A DNA stretch of 64,000 nt from Chryseobacterium tructae (GTDB lineage: Bacteria > Bacteroidota > Bacteroidia > Flavobacteriales > Weeksellaceae). How positions within the stretch are numbered: position 1 is the stretch's first letter; the number at the start of each line of letters is the position of its first letter. A program made the position numbers and the translations under genes. The notes under the pieces were generated by a model, which searched no databases, had not been told where the DNA came from, and saw nothing but the letters and a program-made list of their open reading frames with translations. The stretch is taken from contig NZ_JAUFQR010000001.1 of assembly GCF_030409875.1 (NCBI RefSeq), forward strand, positions 4,402,001-4,466,000, given 5' to 3'. Below are positions 29,145 to 38,296 of this stretch, piece after piece.

Positions 29145-29558
29145 TTACTTAAACTTTCGTTCTTCCTCTTTTATAGCCAGATCATTAATGCTTGCATATC
29201 TTTTAGCCATCAAACCGTTTTCATCAAATTCCCAGTTTTCATTACCATATGCTCGGAACCAATTTCCTTCTTTGGTTTGGTATTCATATTCAAAACGAAC
29301 AGCAATACGGTTTTCTGTGTGTGCCCAATATTCTTTCTTCAATTTATAATTGAGCTCTTTTTCCCATTTCTTCTGAAGAAATACAACAATTTCTTCTCTT
29401 CCATTGACAAATGTATCTCTGTTTCTCCATTCGCTGTCTATTGTATAAGCTTTGGAAACTTTTTCAGGATCCTGACTGTTCCAGGCATCTTCTGCCATTT
29501 GAATTTTTTGCTTCGCCGTTTCAAGAGTGAAAGGAGGAAGCGGATGTTTCTGTTCCAT
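29145..29558 (-). CDS. DUF1348 / nuclear transport factor 2-like protein (137 aa)
   Basis: NTF2-like alpha+beta barrel of the DUF1348 subgroup. Seen: [67 protein letters not shown] and [31 protein letters not shown], all standard for the family. Function unknown. It starts 3 bp after the TetR gene stop on the same strand, so the regulator probably controls its own operon. The 28889-29144 gap shows nothing I can support. Confidence 0.88.
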   Translation of the reverse strand: MEQKHPLPPFTLETAKQKIQMAEDAWNSQDPEKVSKAYTIDSEWRNRDTFVNGREEIVVFLQKKWEKELNYKLKKEYWAHTENRIAVRFEYEYQTKEGNWFRAYGNENWEFDENGLMAKRYASINDLAIKEEERKFK

Positions 29559-29561
29559 TGT

Positions 29562-30089
29562 TTAAGGGATTAAATTGGTGATTATTTTTTTTGATTTTTC
29601 AATCAATTCATTCGATCTAAATAGCTGGCTTTCTATAATACTGCTTTCAAAAAGCATATAGATATGATCGGAAACTACCTTATCTTTTATCAATTCTAAA
29701 AAATAATTCCTAAGATCTGATTTGTGAGACTGAATCACATTCAGGATTTTAACATTATCCATGGGGATTTCCGATAAAATATTAAGAAAACTACAGCCTC
29801 TGAAGCTCTCTTTTCCATTCATATAAATCAGAAAATCAAAAGCGCTAATAATCTTTGAATGGAGGTTTTTTGACTGGGCAGAAAAAGTATGAAGTTCATT
29901 AAACCAATACGTATGTCTTACGTTCAGAAATTCTACACAAAGATCTTCCTTCGATTTAAAATGAAGATAAAAGCTTGCTTTGGCAACCTCCGCTTCTGAA
30001 ATAATCTGGTTAATTCCTGTAGAATTATATCCTTGTTTGGCAAATAAACTGAATGTGGTTTCTATAATTCTTTCTCTTGGAGTCTTCAT
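29562..30089 (-). CDS. TetR/AcrR-family transcriptional regulator (175 aa)
   Basis: N-terminal TetR HTH: RERIIETTFSLFAKQGYNSTGINQIISEAEVAKASFYLHFKSKEDLCVEFL (residues 4-54). The rest is the helical ligand-binding domain. The ATG at 30089 (MKTPRER) is chosen because it gives the standard family start; the longer frame to 30140 adds a hydrophobic tail and would run over the -7 box. A palindromic operator lies just upstream. Gene 2 of the unit is DUF1348. Confidence 0.9.
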   Translation of the reverse strand: MKTPRERIIETTFSLFAKQGYNSTGINQIISEAEVAKASFYLHFKSKEDLCVEFLNVRHTYWFNELHTFSAQSKNLHSKIISAFDFLIYMNGKESFRGCSFLNILSEIPMDNVKILNVIQSHKSDLRNYFLELIKDKVVSDHIYMLFESSIIESQLFRSNELIEKSKKIITNLIP

Positions 30090-30109
30090 ATTATTTTTAT
30101 TCTGTAAGG

Positions 30110-30117
30110 CAAATATA
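30110..30117 (-). promoter_or_regulatory. -7 promoter box of the TetR operon
   Basis: TATATTTG on the minus strand, exact TAnnTTTG match, 20 bp before the TetR start. Confidence 0.7.
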
Positions 30118-30134
30118 GAACAAAAAAACACAAT

Positions 30135-30148
30135 AGACAAACTTGTCT
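30135..30148. promoter_or_regulatory. Palindromic operator for the TetR regulator
   Basis: AGACAA-AC-TTGTCT, a perfect inverted repeat with a 2-bp centre, in the -33 region of the TetR promoter. Inferred autoregulatory site. Confidence 0.65.
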
Positions 30149-30247
30149 GTCTGTTCTTTTTTTTTAGATGGAAGATAGAAGATGGAAGATAGAGGTACTG
30201 TTTGTACTGTTGATAACTATTCAGCTTCTTATTATATTATTCCTGCT

Positions 30248-30366
30248 AAAATGCAGATCAGTTATTCTTTCGTCTATAAGAACTTCCCTCTTCCAGCCTC
30301 CATCTTCCATCCTTATCAAAATGCTCATTCGTTAAAATACAGATCAATTAATCTTTCGTCTATAAG
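30248..30366. repeat. Imperfect direct repeat pair in an intergenic region
   Basis: Two about 33-bp copies (30248-30280 and 30334-30366) share AAAAT[G/A]CAGATCA and CTTTCGTCTATAAG. They lie between the TetR promoter and the terC-type terminator, in a stretch with no credible coding. Origin unknown. Confidence 0.6.
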
Positions 30367-30394
30367 GTCTTCCAGCTCCCATCCTCTTCTCCAC

Positions 30395-30425
30395 AAAAAA
30401 GCCCCCAAGATTAATTCTCAGGGGC
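30395..30425 (-). terminator. Rho-independent terminator of the Ter operon
   Basis: GC-rich stem GCCCC...GGGGC (30401-30425, two internal mismatches) followed on the minus strand by TTTTTT. It lies 23 bp after the TerC-type stop. Confidence 0.8.
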
Positions 30426-30447
30426 AATAATTTATATATCAATATAC

Positions 30448-31485
30448 TTAGTCCAACTTCTCTTTTTCCTCTTCTTTATCAGGAAACATAATGGATAGAA
30501 TAACCGAGATCACCAATACACCCCCTACAATTCCTAATGAAATCGGTGATGAAATATGATACCATGGTGCAATAAGCATTTTAACTCCAATAAATGACAG
30601 GATAATAGCCAATCCATAAGGAAGTTTGCTGAACATATGAATAAAGTTTGCCAATAGGAAATATAATGATCTAAGACCTAAAATCGCAAAAATATTTGAT
30701 GTATAAAGAATAAATGGATCATCTGAAATGGCGAAGATCGCTGGAATAGAATCTACAGCAAAAAGAACGTCTGTAAACTCGATAACTCCTACTACCACTA
30801 ATAGCGGTGTTGCCATTTTAATCCCGTTCTGAATGGTGAAGAACTTATCTCCATCATAATTGTCAGAAACTTTCCAGAAGCTTTTAATCAACCTTGCTCC
30901 CGCAGTATTGCTGTAGTCTTCATCATCGTCATCGTCTCCGTCGCCCCACGACTTGATCCCAGCATATACAAGGAATAAACCAAATAAGGTCATTACAATA
31001 TTGATTTTCACTGGAGTTCCGAAAATATCCATTTCAGGAAGATAAGTAAGATTGATCAATCCCACACCTGCAAAAATGAATATCGCTCTGAAGATCAATG
31101 CTCCAATAATTCCCCAGAAGAGAACCTTATGATGAAGGAATTTCGGCACTTTAAAGAACCCGAAAACAAGAATAAATACAAATAAATTATCTACGGAGAG
31201 GGCTTTCTCAATCCAGTAAGCCGCCTGATACTGGGTAAACTTCTCTACTGCCAGTGCATGGCTTTCAGGGGTTCCATCTGTATTGAAAACCCAATATACC
31301 ACTCCTGAAAAGACCATGGATAATGAAATCCACACGATAGTCCAGATCGTAGCTTCCTTAGACGATACTTCATGACTTTTTTTGTTGAAGATTCCTAAAT
31401 CCAGAAGCAGCATGATAACGACTGTTATCGCAAATCCCCACACCAGACCTGGGTGCAGTTCTAAAATACTTTGATGTTTTTCCAC
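30448..31485 (-). CDS. TerC/Alx-family integral membrane protein (345 aa)
   Basis: Polytopic membrane protein (about 7-9 hydrophobic segments). Seen: WGFAITVVIMLLLDLGIFN, SLSMVFSGVVYWVF, the family signature LSVDNLFVFILVFGFFKVP, VVGVIEFTDVLFAVDSIPAIFAIS and SLYFLLANFIHMFSKLPYGLAIIL, with the conserved membrane-embedded Asp residues. TerC proteins act in metal/tellurite tolerance and manganese export. An acidic cytoplasmic loop (GDGDDDDDEDYS) precedes TM segment 5. Last gene of the Ter operon. Confidence 0.92.
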   Translation of the reverse strand: MEKHQSILELHPGLVWGFAITVVIMLLLDLGIFNKKSHEVSSKEATIWTIVWISLSMVFSGVVYWVFNTDGTPESHALAVEKFTQYQAAYWIEKALSVDNLFVFILVFGFFKVPKFLHHKVLFWGIIGALIFRAIFIFAGVGLINLTYLPEMDIFGTPVKINIVMTLFGLFLVYAGIKSWGDGDDDDDEDYSNTAGARLIKSFWKVSDNYDGDKFFTIQNGIKMATPLLVVVGVIEFTDVLFAVDSIPAIFAISDDPFILYTSNIFAILGLRSLYFLLANFIHMFSKLPYGLAIILSFIGVKMLIAPWYHISSPISLGIVGGVLVISVILSIMFPDKEEEKEKLD

Positions 31486-31572
31486 TTGACTAATGTGTTA
31501 TTATATGATAAAAGCAATAGATGTACAAAGTACAAATATTGCTATTTTATTTACATTTTGATGTATAGACAA

Positions 31573-32181
31573 TTATAAGTAATTCATCTGAACCGTTTGG
31601 ATCGTCTGCTCCAGTTTTCTATCAGCAGTTGGATCTCCAATGGCGTTGAATTTCCATTCTCCGTTTCTTCTGTAGAAAACTCCCATTACCATCGCAACAT
31701 GTCCTTTGAAAGAAGCATCATTAGCGATATCATATTTAGCAAAAACTTCTTTTACATTGGTAGGAGTTCCTTCATAAATACGGATAGAAGCAAAAGGAAT
31801 GGTTCCGAAATCCTGCCCTTTATAGCTGTTCAATACCATTGCCACGTGATCTACATTAGCATCCAGATTACTAAAATCTACAGTAATCACTTCGTTATCT
31901 AAACCATCATCACCGTTTACGTCACCTGTAAGATCGTCTCCACTGTGTCTTACAGATCCATTTTTGGATTTCAGGTTTCCGAAATAGATTACTTCTGTTA
32001 CATTTTTGTTTGAATCGTATAAAATACAGCTTCCATCTAAGTCTACTGCTTCTTTTTTAGTTCCGAATAGTCCTTTTTTTTCAATTGCTCCCCAGTTGAT
32101 TCCTACACAAGCTTGGGAAAGTTCAGCTCCGTTTTCTTTTTTAAGGTTGATTCTCTGACCTTTTTGTAAGTTGATAGCCAT
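31573..32181 (-). CDS. TerD-family protein (202 aa)
   Basis: Calcium-binding TerD domain of stress operons. Seen: MAINLQKGQRINL, VDLDGSCILYDSN, DDLTGDVNGDDGLDNEVITVDFSNL (the Asp-rich Ca-binding strands) and YRRNGEWKFNAIGDP. It belongs to the Ter operon, 88 bp upstream of the TerC-type gene. A second TerD gene lies at 34389. Confidence 0.93.
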   Translation of the reverse strand: MAINLQKGQRINLKKENGAELSQACVGINWGAIEKKGLFGTKKEAVDLDGSCILYDSNKNVTEVIYFGNLKSKNGSVRHSGDDLTGDVNGDDGLDNEVITVDFSNLDANVDHVAMVLNSYKGQDFGTIPFASIRIYEGTPTNVKEVFAKYDIANDASFKGHVAMVMGVFYRRNGEWKFNAIGDPTADRKLEQTIQTVQMNYL

Positions 32182-32246
32182 CTTTTTATGTTTAGTTGTT
32201 ATTTACATTTTTGCGAAAATATCATTCGCTTTTTTCAAATTTCGTT

Positions 32247-33194
32247 TTACTGATTATTCAGGTTTAAATTAAGCATTGCCCGCAGAATATTCGTTTCTTC
32301 ATCAAAGTCAAATATTTTGCTCATAATATCTATATTTTCAAGATTTCTTAGATAATCTTTCAAGACAGCTTCTACCTCGGGAGGTAAATTGCGTTTTCTT
32401 TCATTCATAGTATCTTCCAGCTGTTCATTTTTATTTTTCAGCTGATCAATAATGGTACTTTGATTCGATTGATTCTCAGAAATATCAAGTTTATCCAGTT
32501 CTTTGTCGAAAAGATAAAGCTTTTTATCATCCACACTGAAAATAAAATGATCATCTGTCTGAAAGATCTTGAAAAGTTCATATTCATGGGTTCCAATAAG
32601 ATAGCCACAAACAAAACGGACTTTAAATCCTTGTATATTTAACCTTCCCAATAGTTTTCTCTCAATGGAATAATCTCTGTATTGATAAGCGGGAAAATTT
32701 TCAGCTTTTAGCAGAGATTCATCTGCTTCTGTTCTGTAAAATTCTTTAGCATACTTTTTATGAAAATACAATACATTATCCCAATTGGCTGTAAAAATAT
32801 CTTCTGTAAGGTCTTTATACAAAGTTTTCAAGTGTTGTGAGAATATACCACTGTACATTTTCCTGTCAGTCTGAAAACTATCTACCTGTCTTTCTTCAAA
32901 GCTTGAAATATATTTTTTATTGATGTCAATTTCATTAAGAACCGCCAGCATATCATTTTCCTTTTGCCTTTTTATCTTCGTCAAAAGTTCTATGAGACTG
33001 TCGGTATACTGCAGGTGAAAAAGTTCCAGTTTATTATAATCCAGAGCCGTATTTTCCTGGAACAGATTGTGGATAATATCAGTTTTGATGTAAATCGATA
33101 TTATGTCAATATGTTCAAAAAAATTAGCCAGAAGCTTAAGTCTTGTTAACCTTCTTCTGCTCTGTGACAATATGGTTGCTGCATCTTCCCCCAC
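32247..33194 (-). CDS. Uncharacterised Ter-operon protein (315 aa)
   Basis: No family recognised. Largely helical, with charged segments likely to form coiled coil (about 250-290: DQLKNKNEQLEDTMNERK). No signal peptide or membrane segment. It starts from GTG at 33194 (no in-frame ATG upstream; TAG stop 9 bases before). It is tightly placed between a TerD gene and the TelA gene, 16 bp after the latter, so it is probably a cytoplasmic partner of the Ter system. This is the only operon member I cannot assign. Confidence 0.68.
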   Translation of the reverse strand: MGEDAATILSQSRRRLTRLKLLANFFEHIDIISIYIKTDIIHNLFQENTALDYNKLELFHLQYTDSLIELLTKIKRQKENDMLAVLNEIDINKKYISSFEERQVDSFQTDRKMYSGIFSQHLKTLYKDLTEDIFTANWDNVLYFHKKYAKEFYRTEADESLLKAENFPAYQYRDYSIERKLLGRLNIQGFKVRFVCGYLIGTHEYELFKIFQTDDHFIFSVDDKKLYLFDKELDKLDISENQSNQSTIIDQLKNKNEQLEDTMNERKRNLPPEVEAVLKDYLRNLENIDIMSKIFDFDEETNILRAMLNLNLNNQ

Positions 33195-33210
33195 CTTAGT
33201 ACCCTAAAAA

Positions 33211-34386
33211 TTAACCTCTGACATTTGCTTTCAATTCGTGCTCCAATGTCTGAAGATCCTGATCCAGCTTTCTTCTATTGTCAGCTCCTTGTTTCTGAAT
33301 CTGTTTCACTTCATTTAATGTATTGATCAACATTGAAGTTGTTTCTCTTAATGTTTCCACAGATACAATAGTTTGTTCATTAGCTCTCGCTACATTCACT
33401 GAGTTCTGACCGAGACGCTCTGCATTCTTTCTTAAAATTTCTTCTGTAGTAGAAGATACTTTCTGCTGAATTTCAATACTCTGCTGCTGTCTGTACATCG
33501 CAACGGCAAGTGAAAGCTGATTTTTCCATAAAGGAAGCGTAGTGGTAAGAATAGTCTGTGCTTTTTCTGCAATAGAAACGTTGTTATTCTGAACCAATCT
33601 AATCTGAGGAAGTGACTGCATCATGATTACACGCACCACTTTAAGATCAGCCATTCTTCTGTCTAATCTTGCAATGAAATCTCTCTTATCTGCAATCTGA
33701 TAGTCCTGAAAATTCTGTGGAGCAGTTTCCATCTGAGCTAACTCGACAGCGGCTCTTTCCATTCTGATATTTCCTGCAATCACAAGTTCTTCAATTTGTT
33801 TGATAGAATTTACATTGCTTTCAAAAATCGTCTGAAGAACTGCGTTATCCTTTGTAGAAGTAATGATTCCTGCATTTACTTTATATGAGATCTGCTCAAT
33901 ATTGTTAATGATTTTATCATATTTTGTAAACAGGTTTTCTACCTGAGTTATTACCTTCTTCATGAATGGTAATTTGCTCAGGAAGCTTTTTACTTTATTT
34001 CCATTAAGCTCTTCTACGTCTACATAGTTCAGCTCTACCAACAGGTCATTGATAAGCCCTCCAACTTCTCCCGAGTTTGATCTTCTTACATTTCCTAAGA
34101 AGCTATCACTCTGGTTAGTTAATGTTTTCTGAAGTTCTGCTCCAAAATTCACAATAGATCCCGGATTAGCTTCATCAATAGAGTTGGCTAAAACTTCATA
34201 TTTTTGGCGTTCTTCCGACTGTAATTGAGTCAGGTTTACATTTCCCTCTCTATCTACAAGCACTGCTGGTGCTGCATTTTGAACAGGCTGCGCCGGTGTT
34301 GGCGGAACCATTGGTGTAGGTTCAAATGTTCTAAGAGGTTCAATTGATCCAAGTGGATCTATAGGTTGATTTTCTTGATTGTCCAT
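33211..34386 (-). CDS. TelA-like toxic-anion resistance protein (391 aa)
   Basis: TelA/KlaA family. Seen: a Pro-rich N-terminus (about 20-50), LNYVDVEELNGNKVKSFLSKLPFMKKV, FTKYDKIINNIEQISYKVNAGI, and a long helical region (about 190-330: MADLKVVRVIMMQSLPQIRLVQNNNVSIAEKAQTIL, WKNQLSLAVAMYRQQQS) typical of the family. It is implicated in tellurite and envelope-stress tolerance. It sits 2 bp from the second TerD gene. Confidence 0.92.
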   Translation of the reverse strand: MDNQENQPIDPLGSIEPLRTFEPTPMVPPTPAQPVQNAAPAVLVDREGNVNLTQLQSEERQKYEVLANSIDEANPGSIVNFGAELQKTLTNQSDSFLGNVRRSNSGEVGGLINDLLVELNYVDVEELNGNKVKSFLSKLPFMKKVITQVENLFTKYDKIINNIEQISYKVNAGIITSTKDNAVLQTIFESNVNSIKQIEELVIAGNIRMERAAVELAQMETAPQNFQDYQIADKRDFIARLDRRMADLKVVRVIMMQSLPQIRLVQNNNVSIAEKAQTILTTTLPLWKNQLSLAVAMYRQQQSIEIQQKVSSTTEEILRKNAERLGQNSVNVARANEQTIVSVETLRETTSMLINTLNEVKQIQKQGADNRRKLDQDLQTLEHELKANVRG

Positions 34387-34388
34387 AA

Positions 34389-34946
34389 TTACTTTTGATA
34401 AATTGATACAAATTTCTCAAGGCCGTCTCTTTGTCCTGCTCCTACAGCCTCAAATTTCCATTCTCCATTTCTATTGTAGATTCTTCCGAATTCTACAGCC
34501 GTTTCGATGGAAAAGTCTTCGTCTAATTCATATTTTAAGATCTCTTCATTCGTATCGGTATTGAAAATTCTGATGAAAGAATTTCTTACCTGCCCGAAGT
34601 TTTGTCTTCTTGAATCAGCGTCGTGAATGGTTACTACAACTGTAATTTCCTTTATTGAATCATCAATTTTTGTAAGGTCGATCTTAATTTGCTCATCATC
34701 TCCCGATCCTTCTCCTGTAAGGTTATCTCCAGTGTGGATTACGGCTTTGTCCGGAGACTCAAGGTTATTATAAAAAATAAAGTGATTATCTGAAACTAAT
34801 TTTTTGTCGTCACCTAATAAAAATAAAGAAGCGTCAAGGTCAAATGCAGTTCCTGTAGAAGTATTATTGATATCCCATCCTAAACCTACAGTGAATTTAG
34901 GTGCGTTGATGTTTTCTCTTTGTCCTTTTTGTAAGTTAATAGCCAT
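34389..34946 (-). CDS. TerD-family protein, second copy (185 aa)
   Basis: Same fold as the gene at 31573: MAINLQKGQRENI, VGLGWDINNTSTGTAFDLDASLFLL (TerD signature), DNLTGEGSGDDEQIKIDLTKID and IYNRNGEWKFEAVGAG. It overlaps the upstream phosphoribosyltransferase gene by 11 bp, so translation is probably coupled. Two TerD paralogues flanking TelA match the organisation of Ter stress operons. Confidence 0.94.
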   Translation of the reverse strand: MAINLQKGQRENINAPKFTVGLGWDINNTSTGTAFDLDASLFLLGDDKKLVSDNHFIFYNNLESPDKAVIHTGDNLTGEGSGDDEQIKIDLTKIDDSIKEITVVVTIHDADSRRQNFGQVRNSFIRIFNTDTNEEILKYELDEDFSIETAVEFGRIYNRNGEWKFEAVGAGQRDGLEKFVSIYQK

Positions 34947-35760
34947 AATATAATTCCGTTTGTGTTAAAGTATTGATGTTATTTTTATATTCTTTTATTA
35001 AATGATAATTGTTACTGATGGCAAGCTCCAGCAGGAGGTCCATCTGTTCCTTTTTTACTTTAGACGTAAGATAATCAAAATTACTTGAATCCAGGCCTAA
35101 AATATATTTTACAATCCTTGTATTGAATTGAAAACTGGATTTATTCATTACTTCTACAATATGCTTTACATTGCTTACCGCATAATAATTGAAAAAGTTC
35201 TCAATTTTAGGATCGAGATCAAAATTCATCAGTTCAGCATAATACAGGAACATAAAGTCTGCTTCCACATCGTATTCATTCAGGATTCTGTTCACCGTAT
35301 ATTCATGACTTCCGGTAATTTTTATATCGTCTATAAAAATACAAAGTTTTCCTCGTAAAAAGTCTTTATCAATATAATAAGTATCATTGGCTATCAGATT
35401 TTTACGATCTTCAAAATTAAGATTCCCATAATCTGTAATATAAGTATGATTTCTATTAATTTTAGATAAAATACTGGATTTTTTTTCTTTCTGAAACAGA
35501 TAATAATCTAGATATTTTTTAAAATAAAAACATAGAAAATTGGAAGCTGTAGGAATCGCCATATAAGGACTTGGAAGTACTACGATTTCTTTATCTGTAT
35601 TGAAAAGCTCTTCATTTTCGGAAACAAATCCGTCGAATAATTCTTTTGCAAATTTTTCAGCATACGACTTATCGCCATATTTGAAATAGCTGTATTCTGC
35701 CGGTGAGAAAGTAAACTCATCCGCTGAATGAATGTGGTGTAAGCTGTACCTTTTGTTCAT
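34936..35760 (-). CDS. Phosphoribosyltransferase-like Ter-operon protein (274 aa)
   Basis: Seen: GKLCIFIDDIKITGSHEYTVNRIL (the PRPP-binding V/I-D-D-x-x-x-T-G loop of type-I phosphoribosyltransferases). The N-terminal LHHIHSADEFTFSPAEYSYFKYGD and the middle YYIDKDFLRG are typical of the Ter-associated PRTase subgroup. Ter systems are known to carry such genes with HAD hydrolases, proposed to make a nucleoside-like metabolite; the product is not known. Neighbours: HAD gene 8 bp upstream, TerD gene overlapping downstream. Confidence 0.8.
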   Translation of the reverse strand: MNKRYSLHHIHSADEFTFSPAEYSYFKYGDKSYAEKFAKELFDGFVSENEELFNTDKEIVVLPSPYMAIPTASNFLCFYFKKYLDYYLFQKEKKSSILSKINRNHTYITDYGNLNFEDRKNLIANDTYYIDKDFLRGKLCIFIDDIKITGSHEYTVNRILNEYDVEADFMFLYYAELMNFDLDPKIENFFNYYAVSNVKHIVEVMNKSSFQFNTRIVKYILGLDSSNFDYLTSKVKKEQMDLLLELAISNNYHLIKEYKNNINTLTQTELYYGY

Positions 35761-35768
35761 GTTTATGG

Positions 35769-36437
35769 TTAGTGTTTAAGTAAATATGCGCTGAACCCGA
35801 AGTCTGTAGCTCCTTTATAATCGGCAACAGGATTGTCTCCGATGTGCAGGATCTGGCTTAACGGAAGATCCTGATCTTTAATATTTTTCTGTACTTCCTG
35901 AAAAATAAGCGGGTTCGGTTTTGAACAGTTGATTTCGTCTGAATAAATATGGAAATCTATATACTGATCCAGGTTTTCATGAATCAGGAACTTTCTCATT
36001 GTTTTTCCTTTGATAAATCCTGTGTTACTCAGTATATTGATGGTTTTTCCTTGATTTTTAATATTATCAAAAAAATCATGAATATCATCAAAAATAATAA
36101 CAGGTTTATATTCTAAAAACAATTCTTCACTTTTTACATAAAACTCGTTCAGCTTTTCTTTGTTTAAAAGCTTTATATCCACATTCAATGCGCCAAGAAT
36201 CATCAGATAAATCTCAAAAGTGTCTATATTCCCGCCTGTAACCTCATTAATTGTATTACAAAGATCGTCGTAATATTTTACAGCTTTAGCAACTTCATCA
36301 ATGGGTTTGTCTACATTAAAAAACGAGGCGAACAGCTCAACTCTTTTTGCTTTAAATTCAGGATGAGATTTGATTAGGGTAAGCCACAAGTCAAAGGAAA
36401 AATGACAGTGGTTGTGAATGTCGATATCTGTTTTCAA
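35769..36437 (-). CDS. HAD-family hydrolase, Ter operon (222 aa)
   Basis: Seen: N-terminal HNHCHFSFDLWLTLIKSHPEF (the DxxxT motif I in the variant FDLWLTL; the nucleophile Asp is D-L-W), ILSNTGFIKGKT (motif II Thr/Ser), KPNPLIFQEV (motif III Lys), and LHIGDNPVADYKGATDFGFSAYLL (motif IV GDxxxxD). First gene of the operon and of the Ter biosynthetic pair with the PRTase; the substrate is unknown. Probable promoter in 36438-36600, but I cannot place one with confidence. Confidence 0.88.
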   Translation of the reverse strand: MKTDIDIHNHCHFSFDLWLTLIKSHPEFKAKRVELFASFFNVDKPIDEVAKAVKYYDDLCNTINEVTGGNIDTFEIYLMILGALNVDIKLLNKEKLNEFYVKSEELFLEYKPVIIFDDIHDFFDNIKNQGKTINILSNTGFIKGKTMRKFLIHENLDQYIDFHIYSDEINCSKPNPLIFQEVQKNIKDQDLPLSQILHIGDNPVADYKGATDFGFSAYLLKH

Positions 36438-36611
36438 TATATTTTAAGTTAAAAGTTTTATTTAGCTTTCTTGAAAAAGATTTAAAATTTATTAATCATC
36501 AACAAGTGTTTAGTTCTCTATTCTTCCCAAAGATAAAATTTTTATCATAAATGTGTTACTTTGTATCTCCGTTTTAAGATATTTTATGATTTGAGGGAAA
36601 AATAAAAAAGA

Positions 36612-36638
36612 AGGACTGTAGATTTTTCTTACAGTCCT
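36612..36638 (-). terminator. Rho-independent terminator
   Basis: AGGACTGTA (36612-36620) / TACAGTCCT (36630-36638), 9-nt loop, followed on the minus strand by TTCTTTTTTA. It ends SulP transcription. The 36438-36758 gap shows nothing else. Confidence 0.82.
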
Positions 36639-36758
36639 GTTATCATTATAGAGGTTAGTTATTATAATTTGATTCAAAGTTGAAGGCTTAAAGTTACTTG
36701 CTTTTTCACTTTTCATCTCACTTTTCAAATCTCTTCCTCTTGTCTCACTTTTTACGTT

Positions 36759-38296
36759 CTACTTTTCCGGTATTACCTTATACGTAGGGTCTTCCTGAAT
36801 ATTGACTTCTACTACGGCTTCGGCATTTTGTAACATTTTGCGGCAGTCTTCACTAAGATGACGAAGTAATATTATTTTTCCTTGCTGTTTGTATCGTTTT
36901 GACAATTTATCTACTGCATCAATGGCACTCATATCTACAATACGGCTTTCCTTAAAGTCTACAACAACTTCTTCAGGATCATTCATAGGATCAAATTTAT
37001 CAGCAAAGGCCGTTGCAGAGCCAAAAAATAATGGGCCATATATTTCGTAATGCTTAACACCATTATCATCAGTATATTTTTTGGCACGGATTCTCTTGGC
37101 ATTATCCCATGCAAAAACTAAAGCGGAAATAATCACTCCTACCAACACAGCAAGGGCAAGATTATGCAGAAGTACGGTAATTAAGGCTACGGTAACTCCC
37201 ACAAATATGTCCGACTTCGGCATTTTATTCACAATTCTAATCGAAACCCACTGAAAGGTACTGATAGCCACCATCATCATTACCCCTACTAAGGCCGCCA
37301 TCGGAATTTTCTCAATGATTGGTGCTCCAAACAGAATAATCAATAAGATCATGATAGAAGCAATAATTCCCGACAGGCGTGCTCTGGATCCCGCGTTCAG
37401 ATTCACTAATGTCTGGGCAACCATTGCGCATCCTCCCATTCCACCAAAAACCCATTGGTAATATTAGCTAATCCCTGTGCTACTGATTCTTTGTTGGCAC
37501 TTCCTTTCGAATTGGTAATCTCATCCACCATAGATAAAGTTAACAATGATTCAATAAGACCTACCCCAGCCATAATTAAGGCATAGGGGAAAATTATCTG
37601 CAGGGTTTCCAGAGAGAAAGGAATCTGTGGGATATGAAAACTTGGAAGATTGCCACTGATATGTGCAATATCTGCTACGGTTTTCGTCGGAATATTAAAT
37701 CCAAGAACTACAGCAAATACAACAATAATAGCAGCCAAAGAAGCAGGAACGGTTTTGGTGAGTTTTGGAAAGAAGTAGACTACGGCAATAGTAAGTGCCG
37801 TTAAACCTCCCATAATGTATAAAGGTACTCCCTGAAGCCAGTTTACAACTCCATTGGCATTTGTAATTTTAAACTGCTCAACCTGCGCCATAAAAATAAT
37901 GATTGCCAATCCGTTCAGGAATCCATACATAACCGGTTGTGGAATAAGCCTTACAAATTTGCCTAGTTTAAAAACCCCAACAAGTATCTGAAGTATTCCA
38001 GCCAAAGCTACTGTAGCAAAAAGGTATTCGATCCCGTGAGATTTTATGAGCGCAATCAAAACTACAATCGTTGCTCCGGCTCCTCCTGAAACCATTCCCG
38101 GCCGGCCTCCCAAAACAGCTGTTACCAACCCCATCAGACAGGCAGCATACAATCCGGTAAGGGGCGAGAGCCCTGCCAGAATTGCAAATGAAAGCGATTC
38201 GGGAATCATGGTCATAGCTACCGTAAAGCCTGCCAATAGTTCATTTTTATAATTTATTTTCTTCGATAAATCGAATAAGCTGATTGTATTTTTCAT
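36759..38296 (-). CDS. SulP-family inorganic anion transporter (512 aa restored; one-base frameshift)
   Basis: Sulfate/bicarbonate-type permease: about 10-12 membrane helices and a C-terminal STAS domain (VDFKESRIVDMSAIDAVDKLSKRY). Seen: AGFTVAMTMIPESLSFAILAGLSPLTGLYAA (SulP signature), FLNGLAIIIFMAQVEQF, and GGMGGCAMVAQTLVNLNAGSRARLSG. The frame breaks at 37446-37450: GGGTTTTTGG should have six T (GGGTTTTTTGG), restoring ITNGFFGGMGGCAM. As read the pieces are 37406-38296 and 36759-37439. No regulator adjoins. Confidence 0.92.

Noticed and set aside
29118..29573. 151-aa frame on the plus strand over DUF1348
   Set aside because: Antisense shadow; Phe/Ile-rich, no initiation signal, and the DUF1348 frame is clearly real.
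36510..36728. 72-aa frame on the minus strand
   Set aside because: It overlaps the SulP terminator, is low in complexity and has no family match.
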